A stretch of DNA of 64,000 nt from Crossaster papposus (taxonomy: Eukaryota; Echinodermata; Asteroidea; Velatida; Solasteridae), in contig JBAIAA010000815.1 of assembly GCA_037893245.1 (NCBI GenBank), forward strand, positions 888,501-952,500, read 5' to 3'. The position numbers and the translations under genes were made by a program. Of this stretch, positions 44,701 through 56,188 are shown one piece after another. Each line of letters starts with the position of its first letter. The first letter of the stretch is position 1. The notes beneath the pieces were generated by a model that saw nothing but the letters and a program-made list of their open reading frames with translations, searched no databases and was not told the origin of the DNA.

Positions 44701-47700
44701 TGCCTAAACTGTCCCAGGTATTTATGAAATATACCTAAAGTATGTATACCAAACAGCAATGTTTCTACCCTTATATTTGTCAAATAAGTTGTGTACACAC
44801 ATAGACTGTATCACAATGCATTCACCACAGCTGCATCTACGCGACATCGCGCACGCGCGCACGCCAATGTCCATAAAAGGAGTTATCTACGTCTTACTCG
44901 CGAGCTAGATGCTCCATTATTTAGCTGGAGATTTTTTTTGAGATCATGAACTAAATTTGTTAAACAAAATCGTTGGAAAGTTTAAATTTTTGACTTGTTT
45001 TGAAATTTTAACCGAAAGGTTAGATTTTTTTAACCAAAATGGTATTGATAAAGGGAATAAAAATGCAGTTGGCCGGTATTAAATGTACGTTTAAAACTGG
45101 CTCATGGGCCTGGACATTGTTATTGCCCTCGCCTTCAGCTTGACCATTAATGCATCCAAGCAAATGAACCGGTTACCGGCCAACCACATATTTATTCCTT
45201 TATTAACTCACCCTGATGTTGGCCAACAAGCCCGTCCAGAATTGTCTATGTGGTATCACTTCTATTCCCTCAGCTCTGCGGACAAACTTCATGTACAGAA
45301 CACCGCTGACTAGATAGACGACCACAATGACTAATACTCTGAAACAAATACACATCACATGTGCACAAGTCAATATTCCATGTTACACAACAACCATATA
45401 TAACACCTGAATAAATCCCTGTCATCTGATCGGTGGATCACTGGTCACGTGTCATTGAAATAGGGATGTAACGATACCACCTTTTCTTAATACGATACGT
45501 ATCATGACACATGAATCGTTGGAACAGAAAACAAATAAAATATAAAACAAAAACCAACCAAACAAAAACGTCCTAAAATACACTTTCAAATTCATGTTGT
45601 TTCATTTCTACACATGAAAACAAATGCATGCATGTACATGTACATGTACTAATGGTTAGCAATGAAATGAAGTTCAAATTTTAAACTCGTACGGGCAATA
45701 CGGTGGACAGCTATACGAAGCCTTATTTTTTTGAAATACAATTGTGCGAAAAGGCTGCATACTATTTGTCTCCAACATTATTGAGTATTTTATGGTTCAT
45801 TCAGCCTATAGACCGTGTAAGTCTCGCCAGCTCACACACACTTTTTTAAGAGAGTCTCGGTACCAAATTGACTAGTCTAGTCACAGACTCCAGTTTTACC
45901 CAACTGTTATATTCGATTGAACGGAAGTTGTGGTCAACAAATTTTATTTTATAATAGTCATAAAATCACAGTGCTTTCAATGTGTTGTAAATTGGAATGC
46001 TTCATTTTCTTTCAAAATACCCATTTATTGCCCTAGAGTATAAATCAGAGTAAAGTTGACATTTTGATATTTTTAAATATTGGTATTTCCGAAATCCTTG
46101 AATTCTTAGCTTTAAAATGATATATAATTGATTGGGTAGGGTATTTAAAAAATATATAATATTGAGCAAAACCATCGGTCATTACACACATCAAATTAAG
46201 AATAGTTAAGAATTAATTTTGCTACATTTTACTTCTTGGGTACGCTCAGTAAAATTAACCCAGAAACGTTTCCCCACTGTCAAATCGGCTATTTTCAATC
46301 ATAACTCAATATAGCATTACGCCGTTTTCGTGAGAGCAGGTCACATATAATGCAAAAAATATACTTTTTACTTTTAAATAAGTAAGAAATTTCTTAATAA
46401 TTCGGTAGTAAAATTGTAGTAGTAAAATGGTGTATTCTACCTTTTAGGTTGACTTGGCATGGTCAACCCATCCTGATCTTGCACTTAAAAAATATGGAAT
46501 ATTCTTACAGCAAAACAAAATTGCTGTGGTGAGCTCAGAGGTTTTGTGTATGGTTAGCAGGGCCGTACGTGTGATGCCCTGCTCATAACTTACAAAATGC
46601 ACAGGATGGACCCAACACCGAGGGTACCAGGCGGGTTTGCAGTTGGCTGGGGCGCAACAGTCGGCAAAGCTTCACACGCCCCAGGGCACGCACACTCTGA
46701 TGTTAGTGTAAAGGTCTATAAGAGAAACACAAAGCAGACAGAAAAATACAACAAAGATTATTTAAAGTTAATTAAAAATTAGAAGATTTTTGATTTAACT
46801 TGTAATCTGGGACTAATTTCAAGGCAGTTAGCAGACAAGAAATAGAAATTCTGTAATTATTCCGAAAAATTTAATTTTATAACAAAAAATTTGCGATCGC
46901 TGTTCGGCGATTGCGAAAAAACAAAAATAACATAAGAATAACTGCTCGACGCCGGATGAAAACAAACGCTGTTTTTCGTGCTTTTCTCGGCATTAATGAC
47001 TGTAAAACTTCGAACAGGTCAGCTAAACGGTATTTACTATAAAATACAACCCCCCAAAGCCACCCATTCATGATAATTCAAACAATTACCAATGGTGTAT
47101 CCTACCTTTAAGAAGGTTTTTTTTCCCCGCTAGGGTTAAGCATGCCTTTTGCCGTGCTTAAGGCCGCGATCCCAATTCGCCTGGTTCTAGAGACGATCTG
47201 GGACAACCCCAGCCTGCTTTGAGCGAGAGATTGGGACTCCTCTTCGAAGCGGGAGGGCCCGCATTAAAAAAAAATAAAGTAGAAGTCTGACTTGTTGGGC
47301 CTGTCTTGAACTTAACAAAAGAAGCAATATGCGAGGTGACGCCATGGAACAAAAACCTGGCAATTCAAATGGTGCGCTGCCGGTAAATCCTCTTGCCGTT
47401 TACTATTGATAGTGACTCATTGCTGATAGCAGCTATTGTTAACCTGGAAGGGCTACTCCAGCAATCAACCGAGCATCCAGGCGGCCACAGTGTTCGTACT
47501 ATGTGGGGGCTTACCGAGCAGGCCGAGCTGGCTTGCTAAAGATCCCATTAAAGATATGTCTTTACTGCTCACAGTCTCTGCTACAGTCTGCTACAGCTTA
47601 CAGTCTCTACAAAAAAATTGTGTGCTTAGCGCCATGAAATTGGCCCCTGCTCTTCAGGTACTTTTTAAATTTTTAATTTGAAATCTTAATTTAGTTTAAC

Positions 47701-50700
47701 CAGTTCGCGCCGGGATTATTGTAACATTCACCGAGCCGAGGCGCAAGATCGTTTTTAACGAAACGCGATCCTAGGCGGGTTCAGGCCAATTGTACCGGGA
47801 AGCACACCCATGACATTCCGGTTTGGCTCACTGCTGACAGACATTGTCGACCTTGCTCGTGGCGTGTTTATGCAACATCCAGTTTGAATCTCGGGAAAAC
47901 TTTGCGTGTACAGGTAAATACGTCCTCCGGCGCGAACTAGTTAACCCAACCATCCAAAATCCTCCAAAACCCTTTTTGCAAATTGCAGGATTTTGCAGGA
48001 TTGAGGGCGTTTGGGGTTTTGCCACTAGAGGGTAATGCAGGATCCAGGTCATAAGGTCCAAACGAATGCTGGATGATTTTGCAGGATGGAGGTTACTTGA
48101 GTGTGGATTTATCCAAAAAAAATATTGGTGGATTGAGGTTATTTGTTACTTTACTTTCACACTGCTCATGCTCTATGCACATTCTCCATAGAGCTTCAGG
48201 TGCAAGTTATGTTTCAGGGATAGGAAACGTTTGCATACTAAGGGTCATGCGTGTAGACCCTTGTTGTAATAGGGATGTAATTGTAATAACGGTTGGCTGC
48301 TTTATAGCTCAATGGTAAACCCACTGCAGGATTTTGCAGGATTCAGGCAGTGATCACCAGCAATAAATACTACCTTTAAAATGTACAATTTTTCAACAAA
48401 ATTTCCAACTTTTAAAAAAAGTATCAACTTCAATATATGTATCTGAAGTTTAAAACTTACATATTTGTTGGACTGGTCTTTGTAGTAGTCAAACTTTGGT
48501 GTTGTGGCACTTGCATCACAGCGCAACTCAATTAAAGTCGTCCTATAAATACATGTGGAGATATTGGAAAGAGTTTCACTTTCATGGAATCAATGCCTTT
48601 TGACCTATTCCAATTTGTTTTGACCTGTTTATTATTATTACTACAAACAGCTACTTCCTTATTTTTTTCCATTTGCTGTTGTAATCAATAGGTCAGTAGG
48701 TTTTTCGGGTGATTCTGCTCTTAAAGGAATCGTATACCATTTGTTAGTTGTGCATTTTTATCATTTGGAGCAGCACAACTTTTTTTGATGCACAACTTAT
48801 TTTGATGCGGCAGCAAAAAAGTTGCACGCGAGGACAAGAAACTAATTGATTTTAGCCTAATACACGTATCATTTCATCCCTAAGTAATTGTTATTAAATA
48901 GTCTGAGCCACACATTTTCTCATTAGATCACATTCTTATTGACTTGCCCTGTATAATTAAAACAAATTTGTAACGAACTTCTTTGGGATTTTCTTTTTAC
49001 ATTTATCTAAAATATACTTTACTGGGTATAAAAATTAATAAGATGTTTTTGTACTTGAACTTTAAAGTTCTGTAATCTGCTAAATCCTTCTTAACCAGTT
49101 CACGCCGGGATTATTTTAATATCACCGAGCCGACGCGCAGGATTATTTTTAACGAAACTTGATCCGAGGCGGGTTCAGGCCGATAGTACCGGAAAGCATA
49201 CCAACGCATTTCCGGCCGTGCTTGTGCTGACAGACATTTCCGGCCTTGCTCGTGACGTGTTTATGCGTCATCCGTTTTGAATCTGGGGAAAACTTTGCGT
49301 TTATATACGTCATCCGGCGCGAACTGGTTAACCTCCCGGTATATTTGCAAGTTTCTGGAATGTAATAATACTGCAAATTTTGAATAAAATATTGTGGCTT
49401 CTTTACCTTGTTGTGTGGCTATGTACAATGTAGTAATGTGTCCCATCATCCGTCCAATTAGCAGCTGCATCCCCTAACCCAAAGGTGACACTATGTTGCG
49501 TACTTGATCTTTGGCAAACCTGGTTTACAATGATATGATTTTGGGAAACAAAAAGGGGGGGGGGGGAAGGAGAAGGGTTGATGATGAGATGCCACCTTTT
49601 ATGGTCGTGTTGAGCAGGGGTAATAATGATGTAACACTAAACATTAATCCTAACTACATGTACTTTAAACCCATCAAACTCCAACTGCAGGTTTTGCTAG
49701 GTTTTTGCAGTTTGGTACCAAACATTAGCAACTTGTTGTCTGACTTTGACTCAGTACCAAAGGCCCAGGAAGACCCTGTTGAATTCAGGGCAGAAAGGCA
49801 TGAGACTTGCACAAAAGTTGAAGTACTAAAAGTCATTCAGTTGGAGTTTGGCAGGTTTAGTACGGTTAGGTTCAGTACCAATAATTACTGAAACTGTGGG
49901 CAGTTGTTTAAGTTTGTTAGGTTTGTTGTGCTTTCTAGTGCGAGAGCCTAGGGGGTTAAGGTTAATGTAAAGTTGATTTCCACCAATATAGGTCATATAG
50001 GTAGAATATATAGGTAGAATAACATGCAATGTCGGCCATTTTGAAAATAATAACAAAATTGCTTGTTTTTCTCCCTATATTTGTTTCAAACGACGAATCT
50101 GTGATGACATACTGTACAAAATGCATTTATCATTTGATTAAAAAACAATTTTCACCAATCTGCCAGACTTCAACTCGGGGATTATTTGTTCTAAAGCCAT
50201 ACTTACAACAATGTCTTTGCAATTGGCCGTTCCATCCGACCAGGAATAGCACGGATTGTAAGCATACTGCCACGGCTCGGAGGGATTATACTGCTTAAAC
50301 CCAAACCTGTCAAAAGATTAACGTAAAGGAATCAAAACTCAAATTACTCAACCAAGTAAAGCGCATATAGGGCTACGTGTGCATTTATGGGGAGTTTAAC
50401 AAACTCAGTATATTCAAACTGATTACAAAACACACGGGTATGTGGGTAAGCTGGGTACTAGGATTAGCTGTGTTTTTGTTTAATTTAAAATTAATTTTGT
50501 TGATTTCTTTAAAAAGCATGTTTTAAAAAACATCAATTCAAATGTCCATCACTGAAAATCAAGTCCAACCACAATGTACACAATTTGTAATTTATTTGAT
50601 TTGTTTCCCATCGATTTAAATCATGACTCTAAACCAGGTCAGATGCACAACCCTACTTGTGCGTGCATAAGAATGTTTTCAGATACCCCAATATTAAAGG

Positions 50701-50997
50701 AAAGATAAAATTTTCAGTTTTAAACAAGAGCAAACTGTTTTTACCTGCCACTTGCACTGAAGAATCAACAAAGGGCAATCTCCGTCGACAACACAAATTA
50801 TACACAAATTCTTACCTTGGAGCCCGATTTTGATCCTGCAAACCCAGGCTTTGGATGTTTATGGTCTTCTCGCCTTCATCAGTTGTTGTTTTGCAGGAGC
50901 AGTCGTCGACTTTGATGCACGGAGCAAGAGTAGAATTGGAGAATCTTCCGAGGGCAAGACAAATGCTGACCACCAAAACACTGAGCTCTAGTCTCAT
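41736..50997 (-). CDS. M6PR-like type I membrane protein, gene C (7 exons)
   Basis: Coding exons in order: 50816-50997, 50207-50306, 49407-49519, 48461-48542, 46594-46715, 45212-45338, 41736-41828 (819 bases, 272 aa plus stop). Introns are GT-AG, phases 2-0-2-0-2-0. Start chosen at MRLELSVLVV, matching the paralogues; another in-frame ATG lies 7 codons upstream (51018). Signal peptide about 1-20. MRH-like domain: KVDDCSC, NPCYSW, VCQ (95-97), Arg132 across the exon 3/4 split, Tyr159, then LTSECACPGAC. Sequons at NST (21) and NWT. Membrane span 194-216. The tail is closest to human M6PR of the three: RRAEGIEVIPHRQFW and DGCVFIF, then RYAGADQQ, ending YSHL, a Tyr-x-x-hydrophobic sorting signal. 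Role likely receptor sorting between Golgi, endosome and surface; ligand unproven. Confidence 0.9.
42394..42421 (+). repeat. T-run to G-run junction
   Basis: 10 T followed by 18 G in gene C intron 6. Confidence 0.85.
42660..42752 (+). mobile_element. Retroposon tail with (ATT)n
   Basis: GTGCTGAGGCGCATGTGTAGTGC then ATATATT and about eight ATT units. Short 3' end only, like 13840-13882. Confidence 0.5.
43744..43850. mobile_element. GGAATAAATATG-type MITE
   Basis: AGGGAATAAATATGTGTTTG pairs with ACACACATTTATTCC. About 107 bp with GTATTAA words inside. Related to 45051-45201. Confidence 0.6.
45051..45201. mobile_element. GGAATAAA-type MITE beside gene C exon 6 donor
   Basis: AAGGGAATAAAAATGCAGTTGG and GGCCGGTATTA at the left pair with CCGGCCAACCACATATTTATTCCTTT at the right. 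The element ends at about 45201; the splice donor of gene C exon 6 is at 45206-45211. Confidence 0.7.
46355..46443. mobile_element. AGGTAGG-type MITE fragment
   Basis: AAATAAGTAAGAAATTTCTTAA to GGTGTATTCTACCTTTTAGG, a remnant of one end in gene C intron 5. Upstream, GAGAGCAGGTCACATATA (46334-46351) resembles an end of the GTGACCTG family. Confidence 0.5.
46850..47111. mobile_element. AGGTAGG-type MITE, left end missing
   Basis: Matches the 29729-30112 copy from CTGTAATTATTCCGAAAAAT to GGTGTATCCTACCTTTAA. Confidence 0.7.
47696..47944. mobile_element. TTAACCAG-type MITE
   Basis: TTAACCAGTTCGCGCCGG to GCGCGAACTAGTTAA, 249 bp, TTAA at both ends, in gene C intron 4. A GGGCCAATTTC-type end (GCCATGAAATTGGCCCC) lies just to the left at 47630. 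Confidence 0.8.
47945..48360. mobile_element. GCAGGATTTTGCAGGA-type repeat
   Basis: Begins with AATCCTCCAAAACCC and GCAGGATTTTGCAGGATT, ends GCAGGATTTTGCAGGATTC. Shares long internal stretches with 61805-62275 in opposite orientation. Confidence 0.65.
49091..49331. mobile_element. TTAACCAG-type MITE near gene C exon 3
   Basis: TTAACCAGTTCACGCCGG to GGCGCGAACTGGTTAA, 241 bp, 75 bases downstream of exon 3 (49407-49519). Confidence 0.8.
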
Positions 50998-51300
50998 TAT
51001 GTCATGGCCTAAAAGCATGCACGAGTCTGGAAGGGAATTCAGGTAGAGAATAAGGCCGAAAATCCCTGTGACCGTTGTGCGTTAGGCCTCTGGGCATTGC
51101 GTACAAATTAGTAGTTTGAACGTCTGTTTACAAGTGAATCTCGTTTAACAAGGACCCGACTTGATTTTCTTTTATTTGGTTTATTTTTGGTTTGGAAAGC
51201 ATTATCATACTGTGTACTTAATTATCAGACATGCGAGTATAAACTACCAATGAAAAAAAAAGAGAAAAAGAGGAATCTACCGGTACACCGGAAAAAGAGG
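50998..51300. other. 5' flank of gene C
   Basis: Probable 5' UTR and promoter region. No TATA box or initiator could be assigned with confidence. Confidence 0.4.
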
Positions 51301-51301
51301 G

Positions 51302-51512
51302 CAAGCGCGGGCACGCAAGCTAAGCGCGGGCACGCAAGCTAAGCGCGGGCACGCAAGCTAAGTGCGGGCACGCAGCTAGCGCGGGCACGCAAGCTAAGCG
51401 CGGGCACGCAAGCTAAGCGCGGGCACGCAAGCTAAGCGTGGGCATGCAGCCAGCTCTGGCATGCAAGCTAAGCGCGGGCACGCAAGCTAAGCTCGGGCAC
51501 GCAAGCTAAGCA
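51302..51512 (+). repeat. 19-bp minisatellite, about 11 units
   Basis: Units AAGCTAAGCGCGGGCACGC, some shortened by loss of a few bases. G+C-rich against an AT-rich background, about 300-500 bases upstream of gene C, so it may sit in its promoter region. Confidence 0.85.
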
Positions 51513-51579
51513 ATTAGTGGTTGTAAATTTACAATTCTTATTATATTTGGTCACTCTATGGGCAAACTGACTAGTACAC

Positions 51580-51860
51580 TTAGACACTAACGGAGTCTGC
51601 GGGTAATTATGCAGGTATCAGGTTCGAGTCCAGCCTGGGGTTATGGTGCTTGTGCCCTTAGGCAAGACACTTTGTCACGCATTGCTTCTCCTCAACCAGG
51701 AGTAAATGGGTACAATGTACCTGCAAGGGCATAAGGGGGTTACTGTGTCCTTGCTCTATGGTCTGATTTAAGCCGTTTGCAGTGAAATACTAGCATACTG
51801 TATACTCCCAAGGAGCTGAGATGAACTGATCCTTGGAATATTTCACCTACCTAATAAGCA
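51580..51860 (+). mobile_element. tRNA-derived SINE
   Basis: B-box-like GGTTCGAGTCCAGCC, then TTAGGCAAGACACTTTGTC and CAGGAGTAAATGGGTAC, ending near CTCCCAAGGAGCTGAGATG. Same family as 16175-16475 on the opposite strand. Confidence 0.7.
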
Positions 51861-52612
51861 AATATGGTAATATTAGGAACCATTCCCAACCTTGCAAATG
51901 TTATATCCTACCTTTAATTTAATGTAAAGGACAAATCAGTAAAATTTACCATAAGGGTGCTACCCATCCTAACAGATTCCAACAAAACATGCAGTTGGAT
52001 TTTTCCGGCTTGAGTCAGTTAACCAATTATCACACTAACCTGGACTTCCAGCTAGAGTTCCAGCTGATCTGCCAGTCTTTCCCCGGATCGGATGAACTCT
52101 CTTATCAGGTGCTCCAGATAAAATTCCCTAACCTAGCAGAAGCTGACATATCCTACAATCCTGTAGCGAGGGACTAAAACAATGACGTTTCATTGATATT
52201 CTAAAGTCTACCAAGTCAGGATCAAGGATTGAATGTATAAATAGAGTTATTACTTGGGTCACAACAGCAGTGACAGCATATCAATTAAAGATTGGATTCA
52301 CAATTTGCAGATATCGAAAATTTGTACTACCAAATTATTAAGAAATATCTTATTTATTTAAAAGTAAATAATGATTCTAGGTATCCAGCAAAATGATTGC
52401 GCTTGATATCCTGTAATTGTTCAGAAAAATAAATGAATTTTATAGAAAAAGAATCACGATTGCCGAATGGCGATCGCGAAAAAAACTAAAAAAAATAATT
52501 AAAAAAAACACTGCCGACGCCGGTGGAAATTGAACGCCGATTTTCTTGCTTTTTTTCCCAGCATCCATGATTGTAAAACTACTGACAGTTCAGTTTTAAA
52601 CTGATATTTACT

Positions 52613-53215
52613 TAGGGAATAACAGTGCGAGGACCCGGTCATTAGAGAGGTTTCGCACGCCTACCGGTACGTTTACGGATACGCATACGGTAACCGTAAC
52701 AGTATGCGTTGGAGCGGATATCAATCTTGTTTCGCAAACCGTGACCGATAACAACATGCATGACAAATGTACAGTCGCCACCGACACCTTTTTTCAGTCT
52801 ATTTTTCTTTTCTTTTTGGGGGCACTGCCCACAAATTACACTCTACATTCATGGGTTATAACACTAACAGTAATATGGCGGGGAGTGTTGTTGATTATAC
52901 ACGACACTTAGCTAAAAAGTCTACGAAAACGGTATCCGTTTTTTACCTACGTGTATGGCGGCCGGTATCAGTTCGTAGCGTGTATGGAAACGTCTTCAAA
53001 ACGGTTACAGGTCACGAGAGCACACAAAGTGATGACGTATTCGTATGCGGACCGGTATCAGCGACGGTGCGAAACCTCTCTATTACTGCGTGATAATGAC
53101 CGGGTTGGGGGATGACCGCTGGTAAGGCGAGGTCTATTACTATCGGTCATCCCCCAACCTGGTCATTATCATGCAGTAATGACTGGGTCCTCGCACTGAT
53201 TTATTGCCTTTAATA
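52613..53215. mobile_element. Outer inverted element of the nest
   Basis: GGGAATAACAGTGCGAGGAC and CCGGTCATTA at the left pair with TAATGACTGGGTCCTCGCAC at the right. A second inner fold (GGGTTGGGGGATGACCG with its complement) lies at 53100-53170. Confidence 0.65.
52645..53083. mobile_element. Inner MITE of the nest
   Basis: GAGAGGTTTCGCACG and ACCGGTACG pair with ACCGGTATC and GGTGCGAAACCTCTC. About 438 bp. The open frame at 52767-53093 reads through the terminal repeat and has no domain. Confidence 0.65.
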
Positions 53216-53410
53216 AATAACTTTTTAACAAAAAAAATGGTGAAAATGCTCCAAATTTTGTGACTTTTCTTTTAGCGATATTTCCAGGTTTTTAATTTCA
53301 TGTTCAGGGGCCATATTTTAGCTTATGCATGGTACCTTGTCTCTTCAATATGTTTTGTTATTATTACCCATACTTTGAGACCAGACTAGCTGACTACTGA
53401 CGCCCACCTG

Positions 53411-53653
53411 GGGCCAATTTCACGGAGCTGCTAAGCACAAAAATTTGCTTAGCACAAAAAAGTCTTGCTCAATAAAAACGGGTTACCAGCCAAAATTCTA
53501 CGTGTTTTTTCATACTAAGCAAAAACCAGTTAATTATCAATCAAAAAGAGCAAAGATCTCGTGAAAATTTGGTCTGTAACCTTGTTTTCGCCAAGGACAC
53601 ATTTTCATGCTAAGCAAATTTTTGTGCTTAGCAGCTCCGTGAAATTGGCCCCT
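53411..53653. mobile_element. GGGCCAATTTC-type MITE, complete copy
   Basis: GGGGCCAATTTCACGGAGCT and its complement at the two ends, with TTTGCTTAGCA words inside. 243 bp, reference copy for the family. Confidence 0.8.
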
Positions 53654-54057
53654 GTATTGGAAAGCAGGCTAGCGTTAACAGACGACACGCGCATTATGAA
53701 AAATGCAGCGCGTAGGCTATAGATACAAAAGTTCTACGCGTACATTCATAGCGCGCAGTATCAAGATTTGACCCGTCCTTGTTACAAGTTACCGTAGAAC
53801 TGTTGCATTCTGCCAATCATTGGCTTACATGATGCTTGATTAATGCTGGTTCAGGGGACATTTATTCGCTTCTTCTTGAAAGCCGGGACATTACTACAAA
53901 GTAATGCCCTCCGCGTGATCGAGTTTTGACCAATCAGAAGCCATCAACTCTCCTAGGTATTTATTAATATAAAATACAACCTCCCAAATCCACCCATTCC
54001 TGATAATTCAAGCATTTACCAATGGTGTTTGCTACCTTTTTTAGAAAAAAGAAAAAA

Positions 54058-55106
54058 GGAATCCAAGGATAGTGTTTACTTTTGCTGTAATTTTCTAAAT
54101 TGAACCGTTGGGGGATTCATATTTTATAGTAAATATTGTGACGCTGACCTGTTTGAAGTTGTGTGTTCATGAATGCTGAAAAAACAAGGGAAATAATGCT
54201 GTTTCCTTGACCTTTACGCAAAACAGAGCAATAGATGTAGGGAATTATCAAGTTAGGAAACTAGACTAGTTGACTTGCACCAATTATTGGATCTGTAACC
54301 ATATTGTAAATAAAATGTGGACTTGCATGTAAATAAATTTAATATATTGGGGGCAGTGTTTGAAAGAAAATAGGAAAAGAATGTAGTATCCTGACGCTAC
54401 TTTAGTGGTGTGTACAAAGGATATGGAGAGTAAAAAAAAATTTGTTAAAAGTATTTCCTAACAAAATTTAAAATGTTTCTCGGTTTCAGATTTATGTCTT
54501 TTCAAAAATTGTGCACTGATTGACCTTCATTGAGAATTTAAGATGATATATATGATGAACAAATCAGCATCAGGTTTCCAAAAAATAGCCAGCAGGCATT
54601 TGTTGGAAATGATACAAAATTCCACTTTTCTTGAAAACCACAGCACAACAGTCAACAGGTAAGTGATGTGATTTCACAGAAGGCAATTATTCATTTCTTA
54701 ATCTGAACTCCCCAAACTAAACCCTACCTGACAAAACTTCAGGGAAAACTGACCTGAAACAACCCCTCCCCCTAAAAAACACCACCCCAGCATTTTATGT
54801 TCTTGGTGTTTCTAGCATCTATGAACAAACAACAACAAAAAACAGGTCAGCGTCACAATATTTAATACAAATATAACCCCCCTATAAACTCATCCCACTA
54901 TAATATCAATCCCACTATACGAGTTCTTAAATAATAGAATTGCAATTTCACCCTTGGAAAAAATTTGAAAATCTGTGAAATGTTACGATGTTTTAGGGGT
55001 GAAACTGCATTTCCATTGTTCAATAACTCATAGTCCGGTATGAGTCATTTTCTAAAATTACAGCAAAAGCAATTGGCGTATACTACTGTACATGATGTAC
55101 CTTTAA
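54058..55106. mobile_element. TIR element of about 1 kb
   Basis: Left words TTTGCTGTAATTTTC and GGGGATTCATATTTTATAG reappear as complements at 54860-55105 (GAAAATTACAGCAAAAGC-like). 54618-54710 inside matches 985-1110. No coding sequence recognised. Confidence 0.5.
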
Positions 55107-55853
55107 CCTGAAACTAAACGATCCATACAGTATTTTTGACTGGTACAATATGTAAGTGTCTCCCAAAGCTTAATTTTAAGTAACACAAAAACCCACCTAA
55201 TAAAATTCAAGACATTTTACCTCAAGATTCCAAATCCTGCACACAATTAATAGCAATCAGCATCCAAACACTATGCACAGTGCAAAAAACCTAGTTTAGA
55301 TCATGGAGCTGGGTAGGATTTCCTACTGGTACCTTGATGTTTAGACTAAAGATTTTTGTTTGAGGTCACCAAGGAGCATGCATGGTACCTGGGTCAAAGT
55401 TCAAGTAGCACATGGAGGAAACATATATGAGGAAGCACATGATTCTCCTTAGTGTATTAAAGGGGCAGTGCAAAATAAGGTGTTTCAAATGTAGCAACTG
55501 ACCTGAGAGTTAATGACGACAGGCTTTTGTTCATCTTTACATTTATTTTATTTTATTTTGGAATTAACTTAATTGTGTAAACAATAAACAATTGTGTAAA
55601 CAAAACATGTTTCAGGTATTAGCAGGTCTAGCTCTGAATACATTAAAAAACTGAGTAAACATCAGCCTTGTTTTAGTTAAATAGAGTTGAAATGTATCAC
55701 TTTTTATTTATATTTCATATTTATTTAGAACAGAAAGTGAGATTGTTACAATATAAAGTGTAACTGTATACAGATTTACAAATGTCTTTACTTGTAAAGT
55801 TAGATGTTTATGCCCATGCTACTATTCCTTTTTGGTTCTTGAAATAAGTTGAA
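55107..55853. other. Intergenic, no gene seen
   Basis: AT-rich sequence. No repeat shared with the rest of the window and no splice-supported coding sequence. Confidence 0.4.
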
Positions 55854-56188
55854 TTGAAGGTAGGATACACCATTTGCAGATATCACACAAATTTACTACC
55901 GAATTATTAGGAAATATCTTACTTATTTGAAAGTAAATAATAATTGTAGGCATCCAGCAAAATTATTGTGCTAGATATCCTGTAATTGGTCCTGAAAATT
56001 AAAAAAATAATCGCAAAAACAAAACAACAACATAAGAATCACTGCCTGACGCAAGTTGAAAACAAACACCTTTTTTCTCAGCATCCATGATTGCAAAACT
56101 TCAAACAGGTCAGTTAACTGATATTTACTATAAAATCCACCCATTCTTGACAATTCAAGCCATTACCAATGGTGTATCCTACCTTTAA
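55854..56188. mobile_element. AGGTAGG-type MITE
   Basis: GAAGGTAGGATACACCATTT to GGTGTATCCTACCTTTAA, slightly shorter than the 29729-30112 copy. Confidence 0.75.

Larger units (their letters stand above)
52285..54044. mobile_element. AGGTAGG-type MITE split by nested insertions
   Basis: 52285-52614 and 53964-54044 are the two parts of one MITE copy (GATTCACAATTTGCAGATAT; GGTGTTTGCTACCTTTT). About 1.35 kb of other elements and duplicated sequence lies between. Confidence 0.65.
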
